17,524 bases of DNA from CAWJEL01 sp964647255 (GCA_964647255.1 CAZYGI010000072.1:1-17524), one strand, 5' to 3'. Counted from the stretch's first letter, positions 1 through 7,756 are shown. Numbers and translations: made by a program. Notes: generated by a model from the letters alone, not told the origin.

Positions 1-1147
1 ACGCCTCCTTGATCTTGCCCAGGAAGACCGAGCGGATGATGCAGCCGCCGCGCCACATCAGCGCGATGCCGCCCAGGTTGAGATCCCAGCCGTACGTCTT
101 GGCCGCAGCCTTCATCAGCATGTAGCCCTGCGCATACGATACGATTTTGGCCGCGTAGACAGCCTTCTCCAGATCGGCGATCAAGGCGTCCTTGTCGCCG
201 GTAAACTTGCCGCTCGCCCCAGCCAGCGCCTTCGAGGCCGCCGCGCGCTCGTCCACCAACGCCGACAGGTAGCGGGCGTACACCGCCTCGGCCACCAGCG
301 TCAGTGGCGTGCCTTCGTCCAGCGCTGAGACCGCCGTCCACTTGCCGGTGCCCTTCTGCCCCGCGCTGTCCAGGATCACGTCCACCACGGCCTGGCCCTG
401 CTCGTCCCGGTAAGCCAGGATGTTGCGGGTGATCTCGATCAGGTACGAGTCCAGCGGGCCCTGGTTCCACTTTGCCAGGACGGCGCTCATCTCGGCATTG
501 CTCATCCCCAGGCCGCGTTTCATCAGGTCATAGGCCTCGCCGATGATCTGCATGTCGCCGTACTCGATTCCGTTGTGCACCATCTTGACGAAGTGGCCGG
601 AGCCGGTGCCGCCCACCCAGTCGCAGCAGGGCGTGCCGTTGGGATCGCCCTCGGGCACCTTGGCGGCAACCGCCTGGAAGATCGGTTTGATCGCCGGCCA
701 GGCCGCGGCCGAGCCGCCGGGCATGAGGGACGGCCCGTGCCGCGCACCCTCTTCGCCGCCGGAGACGCCGCTGCCGACGTACAACAGCCCCTTGGATTCC
801 ACATAACCGGCGCGGCGGATGCTGTCCTCGTAGTTGGAGTTACCGCCGTCAATGATGATGTCGCCCGGCTCCAGCACGCCGAGCAGCTTTTCGATGAAGT
901 CGTCCACCGGCTGGCCGGCCTTCACCAGCATCATCACCCGCCGCGGCTTCTTCAGCATCCCCGCCATCTCCTCCAATGAGTGCGCGGCGATGACGCTCAT
1001 GCCCTTGGCGGGGCCGTTGACGAAGTCGTCGGCCACCTTGGTCGTGCGGTTGTACACCGCAACGGTGAACCCGTGGTCGGCCATGTTCATCACCAGGTTC
1101 TGGCCCATGACGGCCAGGCCAATCATGGCGATATCCGCTTGAGACAT
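1..1147 (-). CDS. gnd: 6-phosphogluconate dehydrogenase, decarboxylating (3' end cut by window edge)
   Basis: Oxidises 6-phosphogluconate to ribulose 5-phosphate plus CO2, cytoplasmic, oxidative pentose phosphate pathway. 382 codons are visible; full-length long-form enzymes have about 470-480, so roughly 90-100 C-terminal residues lie beyond the left edge. An N-terminal Rossmann motif (GLAVMGQN, residues 10-17) is followed by VYNRTTK (31-37), the type of NADP-binding loop found in NADP-dependent enzymes. IIDGGNSNY (98-106) and SGGEEGARHGPSLMPGG (129-145) are family signatures. K188, H191-N192 and E195 match the catalytic Lys/Glu spacing of seven residues known in the family, and the later stretch around YRDEQGQAV is typical. 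Start ATG at 1147 is preceded by a purine-rich AGGGAGAGGAAA site. It lies 99 bases after the KDG kinase gene. In this cluster it would consume the product of the gluconokinase. Identity is secure; cofactor choice is inferred. Confidence 0.96.
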   Translation of the reverse strand, partial: MSQADIAMIGLAVMGQNLVMNMADHGFTVAVYNRTTKVADDFVNGPAKGMSVIAAHSLEEMAGMLKKPRRVMMLVKAGQPVDDFIEKLLGVLEPGDIIIDGGNSNYEDSIRRAGYVESKGLLYVGSGVSGGEEGARHGPSLMPGGSAAAWPAIKPIFQAVAAKVPEGDPNGTPCCDWVGGTGSGHFVKMVHNGIEYGDMQIIGEAYDLMKRGLGMSNAEMSAVLAKWNQGPLDSYLIEITRNILAYRDEQGQAVVDVILDSAGQKGTGKWTAVSALDEGTPLTLVAEAVYARYLSALVDERAAASKALAGASGKFTGDKDALIADLEKAVYAAKIVSYAQGYMLMKAAAKTYGWDLNLGGIALMWRGGCIIRSVFLGKIKEA

Positions 1148-1246
1148 ACGATTTCCTCTCCCTTCAATTTGTGGTAGAGCATCCTGAGCGGAGTCCCGGT
1201 GTGGTTGCCGCGACGCGGGCGCAGGGTGCTCGCGATTCACCTTGAG

Positions 1247-2329
1247 TTACCGTTGAATCCTGGCCGACCCGCCCTTGGCGAACGCCCGCACCTGTTCCAG
1301 GGTTGCCATCGTGGTGTCGCCCGGGAAGGTGGTGAGCAGCGCACCGTGCGCCCAGCCCAGGTTCACCGCTTCCTGCTCGGATGCGCCGGACAGCAGGCCG
1401 TAGAAGAACCCGGCAGCGTAGCCGTCGCCGCCGCCCACGCGATCCACCACATCGAGCTCGCAGGTCGGCGCCTGGTAGGTCTTGCCGTTGACCCAGGCGA
1501 CCGCGCTCCAGCTATGTCGGTTGGTCGAGTGCACCTCCCGCAGGGTCGTCGCCACAACCTTGACGTTCGGGTACATGGCGGTCACCTTGTCAATCATGCC
1601 GAAGAACGCGGTTGGATCGAGCTTGGATTGGGTGTGGACATCTTGCCCTTCGATGCCGAGGCCCATCTGCAGATCCTCTTCGTTGCCGACAATGATATCC
1701 ACGTTTTCAACGATGCGCCTGAGCACTTTGAGTGCAATCGCGTGCCCGCCCCAGAGATTCCAGAGCTTGGCGCGGTAGTTGAGGTCAATCGAGGTGATGG
1801 CGCCGTGGGCCTTGGCCGCCTTCATGCCCTCGATGATCAACTCGCCCGTGGTCTCGGATAGCGCGGCGAAGATGCCGCCGCTGTTGAACCAACGCACGCC
1901 GCCCGCGAAGATCTGATCCCAGTCGAAGTCGCCCGGCTTGAGCTGTGCAGCGGCCTCGTTGGAGCGGTTGTAGAACACCACCGGCGCGCGGACGCCCTGG
2001 CCGCGGTCGCTATAGACCGTTGCCATGTTCGGGCCGGTCACGCCGTTGTGCTCGAAGCGCTTGTAGAACGGCGTGACGCCCATCGCTCGCACTCGCTCCG
2101 CGATCAGGTCGCCGATCGGATAGTCCACCATCGCGGTCACGATGCCGGTCTTCAGCCTGAAGCAGTCCGCCAGGTTCGCGGCCACGTTGAACTCGCCGCC
2201 GCTCACATGGATATCGCAGTGGGTCGCCTTTCGGAAGGGGATGATTCCCGGGTCCAGCCGATGCACCAGCGCCCCCAGCGACACCAGGTCGAACGCGCCT
2301 TCCGACTTTAAATTCAGACCGTAACGCAT
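1247..2329 (-). CDS. kdgK: PfkB-family sugar kinase, probable 2-keto-3-deoxygluconate kinase
   Basis: 360 residues. Likely phosphorylates 2-keto-3-deoxygluconate to KDPG with ATP, the last kinase step of classical uronate catabolism. Visible features: substrate-binding SGGEFNVA (43-50); DLNYRAKLW (182-190), a stretch characteristic of KDG kinases; and PfkB signature 2 as DRVGGGDGYAAG (296-307), with D302 the expected catalytic base. The signature reads GGGD where many PfkB kinases have GAGD; the Gly form is common in KDG kinases. The start at 2329 has GGGAG seven bases upstream. It follows the LarA-like gene after a 120-base repeat-bearing gap and precedes gnd by 99 bases. Neither a dehydratase that would make KDG nor a KDPG aldolase is in the window, so its substrate supply must come from elsewhere. 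Another 2-keto sugar acid or a fructose-type sugar as substrate is possible but less likely. Confidence 0.83.
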   Translation of the reverse strand: MRYGLNLKSEGAFDLVSLGALVHRLDPGIIPFRKATHCDIHVSGGEFNVAANLADCFRLKTGIVTAMVDYPIGDLIAERVRAMGVTPFYKRFEHNGVTGPNMATVYSDRGQGVRAPVVFYNRSNEAAAQLKPGDFDWDQIFAGGVRWFNSGGIFAALSETTGELIIEGMKAAKAHGAITSIDLNYRAKLWNLWGGHAIALKVLRRIVENVDIIVGNEEDLQMGLGIEGQDVHTQSKLDPTAFFGMIDKVTAMYPNVKVVATTLREVHSTNRHSWSAVAWVNGKTYQAPTCELDVVDRVGGGDGYAAGFFYGLLSGASEQEAVNLGWAHGALLTTFPGDTTMATLEQVRAFAKGGSARIQR

Positions 2330-2449
2330 ACCTTGCTCCCTTTCCGCGCTTCCTAAAAGAAGCTCTCCGAATTGCCTCAGCCAGTTTCACTAACCAGCCA
2401 ACTAACCAACTAACCAACTAACCAACCAACCAACCAATTCACCACCCAC
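2330..2449. repeat. Intergenic tandem repeat of CAACTAAC / CAAC units
   Basis: The 120-base gap between the LarA-like gene and the KDG kinase gene contains three exact 8-base units CAACTAAC at 2399-2422, followed by three CAAC tetramers at 2423-2434 and degenerate flanks (TAACCAGC before, CAATTC after). On the transcribed strand this reads as TTGG/TTAG units just after the LarA-like stop codon. The rest of the gap is ordinary sequence with the kinase ribosome site next to its start. The unit suggests slippage-driven expansion; no coding content is seen. Confidence 0.85.
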
Positions 2450-3709
2450 TTACCTCACCTTATACAACATCTCGCCGGCCCTGGGCACATAGAGGTAACC
2501 TTCGTCCTCGCGGTTCATCCAGTCGGCGGGGTTGATGGTGGCCGGATCGCGGTAGCCCAGGTTCAACTTCGCGCAATCTTCGGGCGGAATCTTGCTGGCC
2601 AGCGTCAGCCGGACGTTGGGCTTCTCGACCCCGTTTTCCATCACACCGGAGCCGCGCACATGGGTGCAGTGCGCCAGCGCGCCGAGCGGCAGGTGTTTGT
2701 ACTGATCCCAGTTTGCCAGGAAGTAGGGCAAGATGTGATAGCCCGCCTCGTAGATGTACTTGCCGTGCACGGGGCTGACGACATCCAAGTGCGGCGCGTA
2801 GATGATGAGCTCGCCGCCGATTGCCACGGCGGACTCCATCTTGTACATGCACTTGCCTGCCGTCCACAGCTCGTCGTACATGGGCGGGCAGCCGGACAGC
2901 ACGCTCTGGTACGGGTGATCGCACCACTTGACGTGCAGCTTCTCGGCCTCGTCGGCCGCCGCGCTCCACGTCTCGTACACGTCGCCGATGAGCACCGCCG
3001 CGATCTCCTCACCCTCGGTGACGAGAGCTGCCAGCGTGGCCGGCGTCGGCAGGTGCCGCGTCGCGGCGTGGATCACGGCCCGCACCGGCGTATCCTTGAT
3101 GCCGATCGTGCCGCGCACCGTCGCCAGCGCGCCCAGCCAGTGGGTGAAGTTGATGACGTCCGGCCCGGAGATGCCGGGGAAGAAGTACTTGGCGCCGCCG
3201 GAGTAGCCGACGACCTCGTGCGGAAGGGTTGGGCCGAGGATGATGATATGGTCGTGCTCCAGCACGGCCTTGTTGATGCGGATGTTGATCTCGGTAGGCA
3301 GCGAATGGTGATAGCTTGCCCCGGCGAGCTGCTTGATTTCGTCCCCGCCGATCACGCCGAGCGAGGTGAGGGCCGCCGGATCGTCCCAGGCGTGGTTGAG
3401 CAGGCCGACGTGCCTGTAGGTCGTCGCGCGTTCCTCCGCGGTGATGCCCACCAGATGGTTGAGGCCCGCCTCGGTGTAGCCCGGATGCGTCCCCAGCGCG
3501 ACCATGATGTTGAGCTCGCGCGCGTCGTGCAGCACCTCAACGATCAGGCGGAACAACTCTGGCAGCGGCACCGCCCGGGTGTGGTCGGGGATGAGCACCA
3601 GCACCTTCTGCCCCGCGAACTTGCCGTTGCCGAGGCCCTTCGTCAGGACCGCCGTGAGGGCATCGTGCGACAGCACGCCGGATTCTGCAATTGCTTGAGC
3701 GATAACCAT
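2450..3709 (-). CDS. LarA-superfamily nickel-pincer racemase/epimerase, candidate D-mannonate/D-gluconate 2-epimerase
   Basis: 419 residues, cytoplasmic, homologous to lactate racemase LarA, which uses a lysine-tethered nickel pincer cofactor to epimerise 2-hydroxyacids by hydride transfer. Motifs: IPDHTRAVP (40-48, matching the LarA DxxR phosphate/cofactor region), ALGTHPGYT (71-79, H75), PHEVVGYSGGAKYFFPGISG (163-182, H164 and K174) and H190. The H164-K174-H190 spacings (10 and 16) equal those of H174-K184-H200 in Lactiplantibacillus LarA, so the nickel and cofactor ligands look intact. The stretch between H75 and H164 is about 23 residues longer than in that LarA. The start at 3709 is chosen because it sits one base after the SDR stop; an upstream in-frame ATG would overlap the SDR gene by about 150 bases with non-homologous sequence. 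Its place beside a mannonate-forming SDR, a gluconokinase and gnd suggests C2 epimerisation of a sugar acid. Substrate is inference; family is secure. No larB, larC or larE is in the window. Confidence 0.88.
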   Translation of the reverse strand: MVIAQAIAESGVLSHDALTAVLTKGLGNGKFAGQKVLVLIPDHTRAVPLPELFRLIVEVLHDARELNIMVALGTHPGYTEAGLNHLVGITAEERATTYRHVGLLNHAWDDPAALTSLGVIGGDEIKQLAGASYHHSLPTEINIRINKAVLEHDHIIILGPTLPHEVVGYSGGAKYFFPGISGPDVINFTHWLGALATVRGTIGIKDTPVRAVIHAATRHLPTPATLAALVTEGEEIAAVLIGDVYETWSAAADEAEKLHVKWCDHPYQSVLSGCPPMYDELWTAGKCMYKMESAVAIGGELIIYAPHLDVVSPVHGKYIYEAGYHILPYFLANWDQYKHLPLGALAHCTHVRGSGVMENGVEKPNVRLTLASKIPPEDCAKLNLGYRDPATINPADWMNREDEGYLYVPRAGEMLYKVR

Positions 3710-3710
3710 C

Positions 3711-4544
3711 TTACACCCCGCTGAACGACGAGAACCCTCCGTCCACCGGCACCGTGATGCCGGTGACGAAAGAGGAAGCTGGCGACAGCAGCCAGAGCGA
3801 TGTGCCCAGCAGGTCGGCGGGGGCGCCGAAGCGCCCCATCGGAGTGTGGTCAATGACAAGCTGGCCGCGTGGGGTCAGGTTGCCCGTCTCCCGGTTCACC
3901 AGCAGGTCGCGGTTTTGCTCGCCCAAGAAGAAGCCGGGGGCGATCGCGTTGACGCGGATCTTGCCCGAATAGTTCTTCGCCAGGTGGACAGCCAGCCAAG
4001 CCGTGAAGTTCGTGATCCCGGCCTTGGCCGCCGCATATCCGACCACGTTCGTCAGGGGACGGTACGCCGTCATGGAGGAGTAGTTCAGGATCACGCCTTC
4101 GCCGGCCTCGGCCATCTGCTGCCCGAAGATCTGGCAGGGCAGGATGGTGCCGATCAGGTTCAGGTCGAACACGAAGCGCAACGCCTCCTCCGGGATGTCG
4201 AAGAATTTCAGATTGGCCGAGGTGGTCGCGTTGGGCCGGTTGCCGCCGGCTGCATTGATCAGGCCGTGGAGCGGGCCGTAAGCCGCCTTGATGGTCGCCG
4301 CGGCTGCGATCAGGCTGGCGCGATCCACCACATCGCCGGCCACGGCCTTGGCCTGCCAGCCGGTCTTCGAGGTGTAATCGTAGACGCCCTTCGCCGGATC
4401 CCCGCTGCGATCGAGCACGATCACCGTAGCGCCGAGGCCCACCAGCGCGCCCGCCAGCTCACCGCCCAGGACGCCGGTGCCGCCCGTGATGAGGAAGGTC
4501 TTGCCGGTGAAATCGTACATGGCTGTGATCTCTTGCAGATTCAT
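3711..4544 (-). CDS. uxuB: SDR-family D-mannonate oxidoreductase / D-fructuronate reductase
   Basis: 277 residues. Interconverts D-fructuronate and D-mannonate with NAD(P)H. This is the short-chain dehydrogenase type seen in Bacillus YjmF, not the long-chain mannitol-dehydrogenase type of E. coli UxuB. Visible: Rossmann motif TGGTGVLGG (20-28), NAAGGN (97-102), catalytic S157, Y170 and K174 with the standard spacing, N129, and the C-terminal PVDGGFSSFSGV that is characteristic of this subfamily, as is RVNAIAPGFFLGEQNRDLL. The start at 4544 overlaps the kinase stop as ATGA and has AAGGAG at 4553-4558; the alternative Met9 lacks such a site. It ends one base before the LarA-like start, so the three genes should be translated as one block. 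It would produce the mannonate used by its downstream neighbour. Confidence 0.9.
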   Translation of the reverse strand: MNLQEITAMYDFTGKTFLITGGTGVLGGELAGALVGLGATVIVLDRSGDPAKGVYDYTSKTGWQAKAVAGDVVDRASLIAAAATIKAAYGPLHGLINAAGGNRPNATTSANLKFFDIPEEALRFVFDLNLIGTILPCQIFGQQMAEAGEGVILNYSSMTAYRPLTNVVGYAAAKAGITNFTAWLAVHLAKNYSGKIRVNAIAPGFFLGEQNRDLLVNRETGNLTPRGQLVIDHTPMGRFGAPADLLGTSLWLLSPASSFVTGITVPVDGGFSSFSGV

Positions 4545-6058
4545 GCGTAGCTCTCCTTGAGGTTCTCCAGTGTTTCGCCCATCGCCACCATGCCGCGGCG
4601 TAAGGCTCTGTATTCACGATGGTGTTGCTTATAGAATTCGTGGCGGCGCCGGTCGGGCGTGTAAACCGGGCCGGCCTCAACTGTGGCTGCCACCTGATCG
4701 GGGCCGATTTGCCCCAGCGCGCGCATGCCCAGCAGCGCCGCGCCGGTCGCTGAGGTGTCGGCGACTTCCAGCGCCATGAGCGGGACGCCGAGCATATCGG
4801 CCAGGATTTGGGCCCACAGCGGCGTGCGGGTGATCCCGCCGGTCAGGCGCACCATCTCGCCGCGGGCCGTTTCTGAACCGTACAGAGCGTCCCACACGTC
4901 AGTCAGGCAGTTCGCGACCCCTTCCATGGCCGCCCGCGCGATATGCGCACGGGTGTGTTGCATCCCCAGGCCGTACAGCATTCCCTTGTCTTTGGGCGCC
5001 CAGTGCGGGCTGCGCTCGCCGGCAAAATAGGGCAGCATAAAGACGCCCTCCGCGCCGGGCGCCACGGACTCCGCATCCGATTTTAGCTGATCAAAGCCGG
5101 CCGCGCCAGCCAGCTCGGGGTAGAGCTTTTCGCGCACCCATTGCAGTGTCAGCCCGCCGTTGTTGATAGCTCCACCGATGAACCAAAGCGGTTTTTCGGG
5201 GCCATCGTCGAGCAAGTAACAGAACGTCCGTTCCCCTGGATCGAACCACGGCTCCGCGACGATCTTGCGCACCGCGCCGCTGGTGCCAACGGTGATTACC
5301 GTCTGGCCGGGCCGTGCGAGGCCGGTGCCGAAGCTCGCCATGGCGCCGTCGCTGCCCCCCGCGATCATGGGCAGCCCGGCCGGCAGCCCGGTCGCGGCCG
5401 CAGCCTCGGCGGTGAGCTCGCCCACCACTGCCGACGGCGAGACCAGCGGCGGCAGGTGTTCGGGGTGAATTCCCGCCAGCCGCAGGACGCCCGTATCCCA
5501 GGAACGCGACTGGAGGTTGAGCAGCCCGGTGGTGGAGGCCAGGCTCAGGTCGGACGCCCAGACGCCGGTCAGCGCGTGCAGGATCCAGTCTTTCAGCCCG
5601 ACCCACAGGTGGGCGCCTTCTGCCGTCTCAGGGTCGAGCCGGTTCCACCAGCGCAACCGCTGGAGGTGGTAGGTCGAATGCACCGGACAGCCCGTCCGCC
5701 GATAAAGCGCATGGGTGTCGGTGTCGGCGATCAGGCCGCGATAGACGGCGGTCGCCCGCGCATCGGCCCAGGTCATGGCGTTCGCGAGGGGCGTGCCGGC
5801 ATCGTCAGCAACCGGCAGCAGGCTGTGCATTGCGCCGCTGAAGCAGATGCCGCCCGGCGGCACATCGGCCGGTGCGGACTCGACCACCGCGCGGAGCACC
5901 GTCTTCGCGGCCTCCCACACATGCCTGACATCTTGCTCGGCCCAGCCTGGATGCGGAACTTGCAGCCGGTAGCCCTCAGAAGCCGTGGCCCTGACGCGGC
6001 CGTCCGCGTCCAGGAGCACGGCTTTGCAGTTTGTCGTCCCAAGGTCGAGGCCGATCAT
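4541..6058 (-). CDS. gntK: FGGY-family carbohydrate kinase, probable gluconokinase
   Basis: 505 residues, the usual FGGY length, cytoplasmic. Expected reaction: D-gluconate plus ATP to 6-phosphogluconate. Visible: N-terminal ATPase motif GLDLGTTNCKA (3-13), FSGAMHSLLP (73-82) and MTWADARA (95-102), then YRRTGCPVHS (119-128), all resembling Bacillus-type GntK; the catalytic Asp region GGSDGAMASFGTG (234-246, D237); an ATP-binding TVGTSGAVRK; and a C-terminal domain with LTGGITRTPLW and DTSATGAALLG. Start at 6058 has an AAAGGA site about nine bases upstream. It overlaps the SDR gene by four bases and follows uxaC by 57 bases, a gap filled by a perfect hairpin. Xylulokinase or another FGGY sugar kinase is the main alternative; the presence of gnd in the cluster favours gluconate. 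Confidence 0.8.
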   Translation of the reverse strand: MIGLDLGTTNCKAVLLDADGRVRATASEGYRLQVPHPGWAEQDVRHVWEAAKTVLRAVVESAPADVPPGGICFSGAMHSLLPVADDAGTPLANAMTWADARATAVYRGLIADTDTHALYRRTGCPVHSTYHLQRLRWWNRLDPETAEGAHLWVGLKDWILHALTGVWASDLSLASTTGLLNLQSRSWDTGVLRLAGIHPEHLPPLVSPSAVVGELTAEAAAATGLPAGLPMIAGGSDGAMASFGTGLARPGQTVITVGTSGAVRKIVAEPWFDPGERTFCYLLDDGPEKPLWFIGGAINNGGLTLQWVREKLYPELAGAAGFDQLKSDAESVAPGAEGVFMLPYFAGERSPHWAPKDKGMLYGLGMQHTRAHIARAAMEGVANCLTDVWDALYGSETARGEMVRLTGGITRTPLWAQILADMLGVPLMALEVADTSATGAALLGMRALGQIGPDQVAATVEAGPVYTPDRRRHEFYKQHHREYRALRRGMVAMGETLENLKESYA

Positions 6059-6074
6059 CAGACTATCCTTTGCT

Positions 6075-6109
6075 AAGGGTTGCCAACTTTCGAAAAGTTG
6101 GCAACCCTT
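6075..6109. repeat. Perfect 16-bp inverted repeat with 3-base loop
   Basis: Arms 6075-6090 (AAGGGTTGCCAACTTT) and 6094-6109 are exact reverse complements around a loop CGA. It fills most of the 57-base gap between uxaC and the gluconokinase gene and ends about 16 bases before the kinase start. No T-rich tract follows the hairpin on the minus strand, so a simple intrinsic terminator is unlikely. It may be an mRNA processing or stabilising stem that sets different levels of uxaC and the downstream block, or a dispersed palindromic element. Confidence 0.9.
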
Positions 6110-6115
6110 GAGCTG

Positions 6116-7540
6116 TCATCCGAGCTTAAACGTCCGTCGTCCCAGCCCATTTGCCAGGTCGGGCGCCATCGCGGCGGCATCGCTCATGTCAATCAGCCCA
6201 CGCACCACCAGCCCGGCCAGCCAGTTGGCCGACGCGCGGCGCCAGACGTCGTGCCGCGCCGGGATGGAGACGAAGGCCCGCGTGTCGTCAATGAAACCGA
6301 TGGTGTTGTAGATGCCCGCGGTCTCCATCACCTGGTCGAAGTAGCGCGCCATGCCGTTCAGGCTGTCCTGGAACCACCAGGGCGGCCCCAGTTTGAGCGC
6401 GGGATAATGCCCGGCCAGCGGCGCCATCTCGCGGGAGTAGCTGGTTTCATCCATGGTGAACAGCAGCATCGTCAGCCGCGGGTCGTTGCCGAAGGCATCG
6501 GTGATCGGCTTGAGATTCCGCACCCATTCGGTCTCCACCGGGATGTCGTGGCCCTTGTCCGCGCCGAACCGCTCGAACACCAGCGGGTTGTGGTTGCGAT
6601 AGCAGCCCGCGTGGAACTGCATCACCAGCCCATCTTCCACGCTCATGCGCGCCATCTCGAAAGCCATGTAGCCCGTGAAGCGCCGCGCGTCGTCGGCCGT
6701 CGCGATCCCCGCCAGCGCGCGGGCGAAGATCGCCTCGGCATCGGCGGAGGACATATTCTCGGTGTATGGGGTCTCCACGCCGCTGTCGGTGGAGGTGGCG
6801 CCCATCTTCTTGAAGAAGCTCCGCCGCTGCTCCAACGCTGCGATCAGCCCCTTGGCCGTGATGATCTCGCGGCCGACGACCTTGCCCAACGCCTCGAGGT
6901 TCGCCTTCCAGGCCGGCAGCGCGATGTTGGTCACCGCGTCGGGCCGGAAAGTCGGCCGGACGACCCCCTTCCAGCCGGATTCCTTGATCTTCTTGTGCTG
7001 CTCGAGCGAATCGGCGGCCCCGTCGGTGGTGCACAGGACCTCAATGTTGAACCGCTCGAACAGCGCACGCGGGCGGTAGGCGGGTGTGGCCAGCTTGGCG
7101 GCCAGCTCATCATAGGTCGCCTGCGCGGTGGCGCCCGTCAGTTTTTCCTTGATCCCGAAGATCTCGTAGAGCTCATGCGCCAGCCAGACACCGCTGGGCG
7201 TGCCGCGGAAGAGGTAGAAGTGCTCGGCAAAGGTCTGCCAGATCTTCCGATGGTCCGTCTCCACCGGGCCGCCATCGCGCCGCGGGATGCCCAACGCCTC
7301 CAAGGGGACGCCCTGGGAGTAGAGCATACGGAAGACATAATGATCGGGGATGATGAACAGGTCGGCGGGCGTGCCGAAGGTCGCGTTTTCGTCGGCCAAC
7401 AACGCCGGGTCCACGTGGCCGTGCGGTGAGACGATGGGCAGGCCCGCGATGCTCTCGTAGAGCTCGCGCGCCACGCGGCGCTGCCCAGGGTCGGGCGAGA
7501 AGAAACGATCCGGGTCCAAGAGCGGATGTTTAGCCTGCAT
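6116..7540 (-). CDS. uxaC: Glucuronate (uronate) isomerase
   Basis: 474 residues, normal length for UxaC. Isomerises D-glucuronate to D-fructuronate (and D-galacturonate to D-tagaturonate), cytoplasmic, a divergent member of the amidohydrolase superfamily. Visible: the metal-binding start of the barrel SPHGHVDPALLA (38-49, H40 and H42), LYEIFGI, YRPRALFERFNIEVLCTTD, GLVMQFHAGCYRNHNP, GPPWWFQDSLNGM and the C-terminal GFIDDTRAFVSIPARHDVWRR, all hallmark stretches of UxaC. Start at 7540 has GGAGG five to six bases upstream. It sits between the third GH3 gene (216-base gap full of inverted short repeats) and the gluconokinase. It takes the free uronate released by the GH2 enzyme and hands fructuronate to the SDR reductase. 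Confidence 0.97.
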   Translation of the reverse strand: MQAKHPLLDPDRFFSPDPGQRRVARELYESIAGLPIVSPHGHVDPALLADENATFGTPADLFIIPDHYVFRMLYSQGVPLEALGIPRRDGGPVETDHRKIWQTFAEHFYLFRGTPSGVWLAHELYEIFGIKEKLTGATAQATYDELAAKLATPAYRPRALFERFNIEVLCTTDGAADSLEQHKKIKESGWKGVVRPTFRPDAVTNIALPAWKANLEALGKVVGREIITAKGLIAALEQRRSFFKKMGATSTDSGVETPYTENMSSADAEAIFARALAGIATADDARRFTGYMAFEMARMSVEDGLVMQFHAGCYRNHNPLVFERFGADKGHDIPVETEWVRNLKPITDAFGNDPRLTMLLFTMDETSYSREMAPLAGHYPALKLGPPWWFQDSLNGMARYFDQVMETAGIYNTIGFIDDTRAFVSIPARHDVWRRASANWLAGLVVRGLIDMSDAAAMAPDLANGLGRRTFKLG

Positions 7541-7756
7541 AAATCCTCCATTTTAGCAGATCGGCAGACCGATGAATTGTGGATTGGTAGATCGGTGTAT
7601 TGGTAAACTGGTATACTGGTAAATTGCTGTACCGGCAAATCAGCCAGGTCGGATACAATCCACCGATCTACCAGCCTACCAACGCCCCGATTACCGATCT
7701 ACCAACTGCAGTCTGCCAGTCTGCTGAGTACCAGCCTACCACCTACCGGGAGCGCC
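7541..7756. repeat. Intergenic array of degenerate TTGGTA / TACCAA repeats with inverted arms
   Basis: The 216-base gap between the last GH3 gene and uxaC carries short repeats of one sense in its left half (ATTGGTAGATCGGTG, TATTGGTAAACTGG, TACTGGTAAATTG) and the opposite sense in its right half. A 13-base segment TGGTAGATCGGTG at 7585-7597 has its exact reverse complement at 7661-7673, and TTGGTAGATCGGT at 7584-7596 has one at 7693-7705. The region could fold into alternative stems in RNA. No coding sequence or recognised riboswitch is seen. Confidence 0.8.

Noticed and set aside
2391..2438. CRISPR-like or telomere-like array
   Set aside because: Units of 4-8 bases without spacers are a simple tandem repeat.
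3710..3859. N-terminal extension of the LarA-like gene to an ATG at 3859
   Set aside because: It would overlap the SDR gene by about 150 bases, has a Cys/Arg/Pro-rich shadow composition, and ATG 3709 directly follows the SDR stop.
6075..6109. Intrinsic terminator after uxaC
   Set aside because: The perfect hairpin is not followed by a T-rich tract on the minus strand, and the next gene starts about 16 bases later.
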